Positions 13,699-16,209 of a stretch of DNA of 16,209 nt are shown here, piece after piece. The notes beneath the pieces were generated by a model. It was not told where the DNA came from. It saw only the letters and a list, made by a program, of their open reading frames with translations, and searched no databases. Positions within the stretch are counted from its first letter, which is position 1, and every line of letters begins with the position of its first letter. The stretch spans positions 1 to 16,209 of the forward strand of contig JAISZQ010000284.1 in the NCBI GenBank assembly GCA_031269165.1. The letters run 5' to 3'. This DNA is from Spirochaetaceae bacterium. Its GTDB lineage: Bacteria > Spirochaetota > Spirochaetia > Treponematales > Breznakiellaceae. A program made the position numbers and the translations under genes.

Positions 13699-14262
13699 TT
13701 AAGCCCCGCCCCCGGAGCCCGCGTTATATTCGTCCAAAATCGTATCGTACAACTGCTTGTACCCGGCAAACCCCTTTTCAGCGTCAAAACGCTGCCGCCG
13801 TTCCAGCAGTTGCAACTTCATGAGGTAGGCATAGACCATGTTCACGCTGAATAAGTCAAGCCCGGAAAGCGCGTCAATCGCGTCCCACCGCCCCCGGTCG
13901 AGAAACAACTCCGCCTCAAGCGGGTCGCCCATCTCAAATGCCGCCTTTGCCACAGCCTCGGCATCGGAAGCATCGCGGGGCGGTTCCCCCGAAATCTGCC
14001 GTTTCAGCCGCGCCGCCCGGAGGTACGCCACGTTCAGTAAAAGCGTCCGCTCACGGGCCAACAGCGCGTCAATAAACGCCGACCCCGTCGGTTTCGCCGC
14101 CGTTACCGCCGCCGCGTTGTAGGTGCAAGACGTGAGTACCGCCGCATCCCCGGGCGCAAGGTGGTACAAACACTCCTCGCGGAAATCCTCGGAACTCTTA
14201 GGCGGCGCGTCCCCGTAACTCACCGAGGGCAACGTGGCGACAAAGTAATAGTAGTTACGCAA
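13699..14262 (-). CDS. DUF2764 family protein of the V-ATPase operon
   Basis: A 187-residue soluble, mostly helical protein starting MRNYYYFVATLPSV, which is how DUF2764 members begin. The start is a TTG directly abutting the atpE stop (TAGTTG), with AAGGGG 7 nt upstream, so it should be translationally coupled to atpE. DUF2764 genes sit between atpE and atpA in V-ATPase operons of treponemes, where C and F subunit genes are missing. A structural role such as joining stalk to ring, like subunit C, is an inference from that position. No catalytic motif is visible. The C terminus is glycine-rich (NAGSGGGA). Confidence 0.87.
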   Translation of the reverse strand: MRNYYYFVATLPSVSYGDAPPKSSEDFREECLYHLAPGDAAVLTSCTYNAAAVTAAKPTGSAFIDALLARERTLLLNVAYLRAARLKRQISGEPPRDASDAEAVAKAAFEMGDPLEAELFLDRGRWDAIDALSGLDLFSVNMVYAYLMKLQLLERRQRFDAEKGFAGYKQLYDTILDEYNAGSGGGA

Positions 14263-14877
14263 CTACAGCCCCTTCGCCGCGTTTTTCAGTGATTCGGCAA
14301 GTTTGGGATTGAGATATGCGGAAAGCAACGCCGCCACCGCCTCGGCAGAAAAATCATAAAACGCCGCGCCGTCCTTTTCAACGATGTGGAACCCCGCATC
14401 AAGCGTCTTTCCCACCTTCAAATCCACGCCGCCCTTGAGCTGTTTGGCAAGCCCCGCCTTAAACCCGGCATCAATCTTCTTCAAATCGCCCTCGGAAAGC
14501 GCCACCGCAAGAGAATCGGTGTTTTTCGCCGCCCAATGCTTGATCACATCGGGCAACACGTCCTTGAGAACCTCGACTGAATAAGCGGAAGACACCGCAT
14601 CTTCGACAATTTTGTCCAACAACGCCTGAATCTCGCCCTTAAACGCGAGGATCAAATTCCGCGAAGCCTGTTCAACCGCCGCAACCCCCGCTTTCTCGCT
14701 CCGCACCCGGTCCTCGTTCGCCCGCGCGACAATCGCGCCGGCCTCTTTCTTCGCGTCCTCGACAATCCGCTTCGCCTCAGCCGCCGCATCCGCCTTCAGC
14801 TTCGCCGCGTCCGCCTGAGCCGACTCGATGCCCTCTTTCTTTATCTTTTCAATAAGTTCCTGCAGTTGGATATCCAT
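14263..14877 (-). CDS. atpE: V-type ATPase subunit E (peripheral stalk)
   Basis: A 204-residue protein. Residues 1-100 are a charged Ala/Lys/Glu-rich coiled coil (AKLKADAAAEAKRIVEDAKK), and residues 105-204 form the globular C-terminal domain with GGVDLKVGKTLDAGFHI. I chose the ATG at 14877, 6 nt after GGAG. The 42 extra upstream codons of the open frame would run across the promoter and are rejected. E tethers the head to subunit I as part of the peripheral stalk. No subunit G partner gene is found in the operon. It is the first gene after the promoter. Confidence 0.92.
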   Translation of the reverse strand: MDIQLQELIEKIKKEGIESAQADAAKLKADAAAEAKRIVEDAKKEAGAIVARANEDRVRSEKAGVAAVEQASRNLILAFKGEIQALLDKIVEDAVSSAYSVEVLKDVLPDVIKHWAAKNTDSLAVALSEGDLKKIDAGFKAGLAKQLKGGVDLKVGKTLDAGFHIVEKDGAAFYDFSAEAVAALLSAYLNPKLAESLKNAAKGL

Positions 14878-14919
14878 ACCCTCTCCAAAAATAAATTGCT
14901 GTTCGCATAACCTTCCATA

Positions 14920-14948
14920 AGTATACCACGTCCCGCAAAAAACGTCAA
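14920..14948 (-). promoter_or_regulatory. Strong sigma-70 promoter of the V-ATPase operon
   Basis: On the minus strand TTGACG (14943-14948), 17 bp, TATACT (14920-14925), about 40 bp before the atpE start. No other convincing promoter was seen between the downstream genes, so this should drive atpE through rpmG, about 7.8 kb. Confidence 0.75.
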
Positions 14949-15062
14949 GTGAGCCTGTTCCAAAACCGGCAATTTCGATTTCAAAAGAGAGGGGGATCGG
15001 CAATTTGCATTGGCGAACTGCATTGGCAAGTTGCCGCGCCTTCCCCGGTCAACAACTTCATG

Positions 15063-15230
15063 ATTCTTAACCACAGAGGACGCGGATGCGCGCCACGCAT
15101 GGCGTTGGGGATAGGCGCGGATAACAATGACCGGGGAACCGCAGATTACGCGGATTTTTATCGATAATGCGGATTTTGATCTAAAAAATCTGCGCTCATC
15201 CGTGTAAAATCCGTGTAATCCGCGGTTAAG
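15063..15230. repeat. Imperfect inverted repeat upstream of the V-ATPase promoter
   Basis: CTTAACCACAGAGGACGCGG at the left is mirrored by CCGCGGTTAAG at the right. Inner motifs such as ACCGCAGATTACGCGGATTT and AATCCGTGTAATCCGC repeat in both orientations. The 14949-15062 stretch beside it also has short repeats (GGCAATTT, GCATTGGC) and no gene. Confidence 0.5.
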
Positions 15231-15270
15231 CATACTTATAATCCCTCATCCCTTCGCGCGCGTCGGCCTC

Positions 15271-15300
15271 TTGACAATAATCTCCGTTTCGTGCTATATT
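15271..15300 (+). promoter_or_regulatory. Extended -10 sigma-70 promoter on the plus strand
   Basis: TTGACA (15271-15276), an 18-bp spacer and TGC-TATATT (-10 at 15295-15300). It points toward the frameshifted DUF4469 gene 280 bp downstream and diverges from the V-ATPase operon. Confidence 0.6.
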
Positions 15301-15442
15301 TCTCTCCGGTACGGCTCATGGGGGCCGCGCCCAGATTTATGACAAATTGGTGTTTCATGAAAACAGCGAGAAAAGAGATTAAAAAGGGGTCTCAAGGCCG
15401 TCTCAGGGCTATTTCGGGGGTGTTTTCCCAAAAATGCCATTT

Positions 15443-15454
15443 CCCCCCCCCCCC
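15443..15454 (+). repeat. Homopolymeric C12 tract
   Basis: Twelve consecutive C residues lie between the promoter at 15271-15300 and the DUF4469 gene. Tracts this long slip readily during replication. It is within the leader, not inside a recognised CDS. Confidence 0.8.
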
Positions 15455-15579
15455 TCGAAACCGTTAGACCCTTCCGGCTTCCCCTCCCCGCTTCTTTTCT
15501 CGGCAGCCGCATCTTCCCCGCGCGGCATCTCGCCCAGACTTCCTTCAGGCTTCAATTTTATTTTTATAGGAAGCCCTGT

Positions 15580-15905
15580 ATGACTCCGATTTTGAATGAT
15601 GTTACCGATGTGCTCCACAAGATTCGGGTGAAACGCTCCCCCAACTATCTGGGGCACAAGGTGAAAATCGAGGGGACGCCAAGGGTGCGGGCGTGTTCTT
15701 TGTCGCGCCGGGCAGTCCCGTGATAAGCGTCAAGGCGACGGAGAATCTTGTGGTGAACGAGCCGTCAAGGATCGTCGGGATAGTGCCCGCGCTACCGGCC
15801 GGCAAGACCTGGCGGGTAGAGATACGGACGCCCTACTCAGGCGGGCCGAGGCCGCTCAAAGAACTGCGGGTTATCAAGAGCGAGTTCACGGTAACGACGA
15901 ACTAA
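15580..15905 (+). pseudogene. DUF4469-like domain gene broken by a -1 frameshift
   Basis: The ATG at 15580 has ribosome-binding site AGGAAG with 6-nt spacing. Frame 1 encodes MTPILNDVTDVLHKI, then YLGHKVKIEG, and hits TGA within 50 codons. The next frame continues the same domain: GDAKGAGVFFVAPG, VVNEPSRIVGIVPALPAGK, and a C-terminal strand ending FTVTTN before TAA at 15903-15905. One extra G in the GGGG at 15672-15675 would join them into about 109 residues. The Ig-like fold with IVPALPAGKTWRVEIRT is typical of the C-terminal DUF4469 domain of HU-like DNA-binding-domain proteins; the HU-like half is missing here. Pseudogene, phase-variable gene and sequencing error are all possible. Confidence 0.65.
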
Positions 15906-15912
15906 CCCGCGC

Positions 15913-15926
15913 GACAGGGACCTGTC
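15913..15926. repeat. Short perfect hairpin after the DUF4469 gene
   Basis: GACAGG-GA-CCTGTC, a 6-bp stem 8 bp after the stop codon. No T tract follows, so it is not a clear intrinsic terminator. Confidence 0.3.
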
Positions 15927-15970
15927 TGCGAGGCATGACAGAAAATAGGTAAAAGAGGTGAGAGAACAAC

Positions 15971-16081
15971 GTCATTGCGAACCTGCGGCAACATAGTTGC
16001 CGTTGGTGAAGCAATCCAGACGAGATGGCGGGTAAACGCTTCGCGTTGTCTTCTGGATTGCTTCCCTCCGCTCGCAATGAC
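15971..16081. repeat. Dispersed palindromic repeat, copy D
   Basis: 111 bp with perfect GTCATTGCGA/TCGCAATGAC ends and inner GAAGCAATCCAGA/TCTGGATTGCTTC arms. The central segment (GCGGGTAAACGCTTCGCGTT) differs from that of copies A and B, so this is a second subtype. Confidence 0.8.
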
Positions 16082-16131
16082 ACCTGCGGTGGGCGAAGCG
16101 GGCCGCAATGACGGGGGGAGCGAAGACGGCC

Positions 16132-16209
16132 GTCATTGCGAGGGCGCAGCCCGAAGCAATCCAGACGAGGTCGCGGGCAAACGCTTCGCGTTGCCTTCTG
16201 GATTGCTTC
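16132..16209. repeat. Dispersed palindromic repeat, copy E (cut by window end)
   Basis: Begins GTCATTGCGAG and matches copy D's subtype through TTCTGGATTGCTTC, where the window ends. It lies 50 bp from copy D in the same orientation. Confidence 0.75.

Noticed and set aside
14878..15003. 42-codon N-terminal extension of atpE
   Set aside because: It would place the start codon upstream of a strong promoter; the internal ATG at 14877 has a good ribosome-binding site.
15339..15377. Short ORF (MTNWCFMKNSEKRD) after the plus-strand promoter
   Set aside because: Only 14 codons, weak ribosome-binding context and no recognisable product.

Overview
The window looks like chromosome from a GC-rich member of the Spirochaetota, probably a treponeme relative. 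Three things point there. The V-type ATPase operon has the spirochete gene order E, DUF2764, A, B, D, I, K. A surface beta-helix protein carries a treponeme-style N-terminal domain. Intergenic DNA is crowded with short palindromic repeats. The lineage call rests on remembered gene order and protein style, not on a search.

Layout: (1) 1-1850: a secreted-type beta-helix protein that has lost its 5' end, followed by about 670 bp of repeats and gene debris. (2) 1651-2592, plus strand: a small regulated-looking module with a 21-bp-spaced direct repeat, a perfect-consensus sigma-70 promoter, an 86-residue DUF5678-like protein, and an overlapping retropepsin-like aspartic protease. (3) 2690-6604, minus strand: a PNPOx-fold flavoprotein, an OmpR-type response regulator and a sensor histidine kinase in one direction, then a DUF2442 gene. 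About 670 bp of nested repeats separate regulator and kinase, and the regulator's linker holds an in-frame 81-bp tandem repeat. (4) 6605-7113: a mostly non-coding gap with one dispersed palindrome and hairpins. (5) 7114-14948, minus strand: the V-ATPase operon from one strong promoter, ending with ribosomal protein L33 (rpmG). (6) 14949-16209: repeats, a plus-strand promoter, a C12 tract, a frameshifted DUF4469-type gene, and two more copies of the GTCATTGCGA palindrome.

The V-ATPase operon encodes the catalytic head (A, B), the central stalk (D), the peripheral stalk (E), the membrane stator (I) and the proteolipid rotor (K). DUF2764 sits where other bacterial operons carry additional stalk subunits; no recognisable C, F or G subunit is present. 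Subunit K keeps the side chains that bind Na+ in the Enterococcus hirae enzyme, so a sodium-coupled motor is plausible.

The observations most worth following are the DUF5678-like/retropepsin module with its operator-like repeats, the repeat-expanded linker of the response regulator, and the repeat element shared by the regulator-kinase gap and the atpB-atpD gap.
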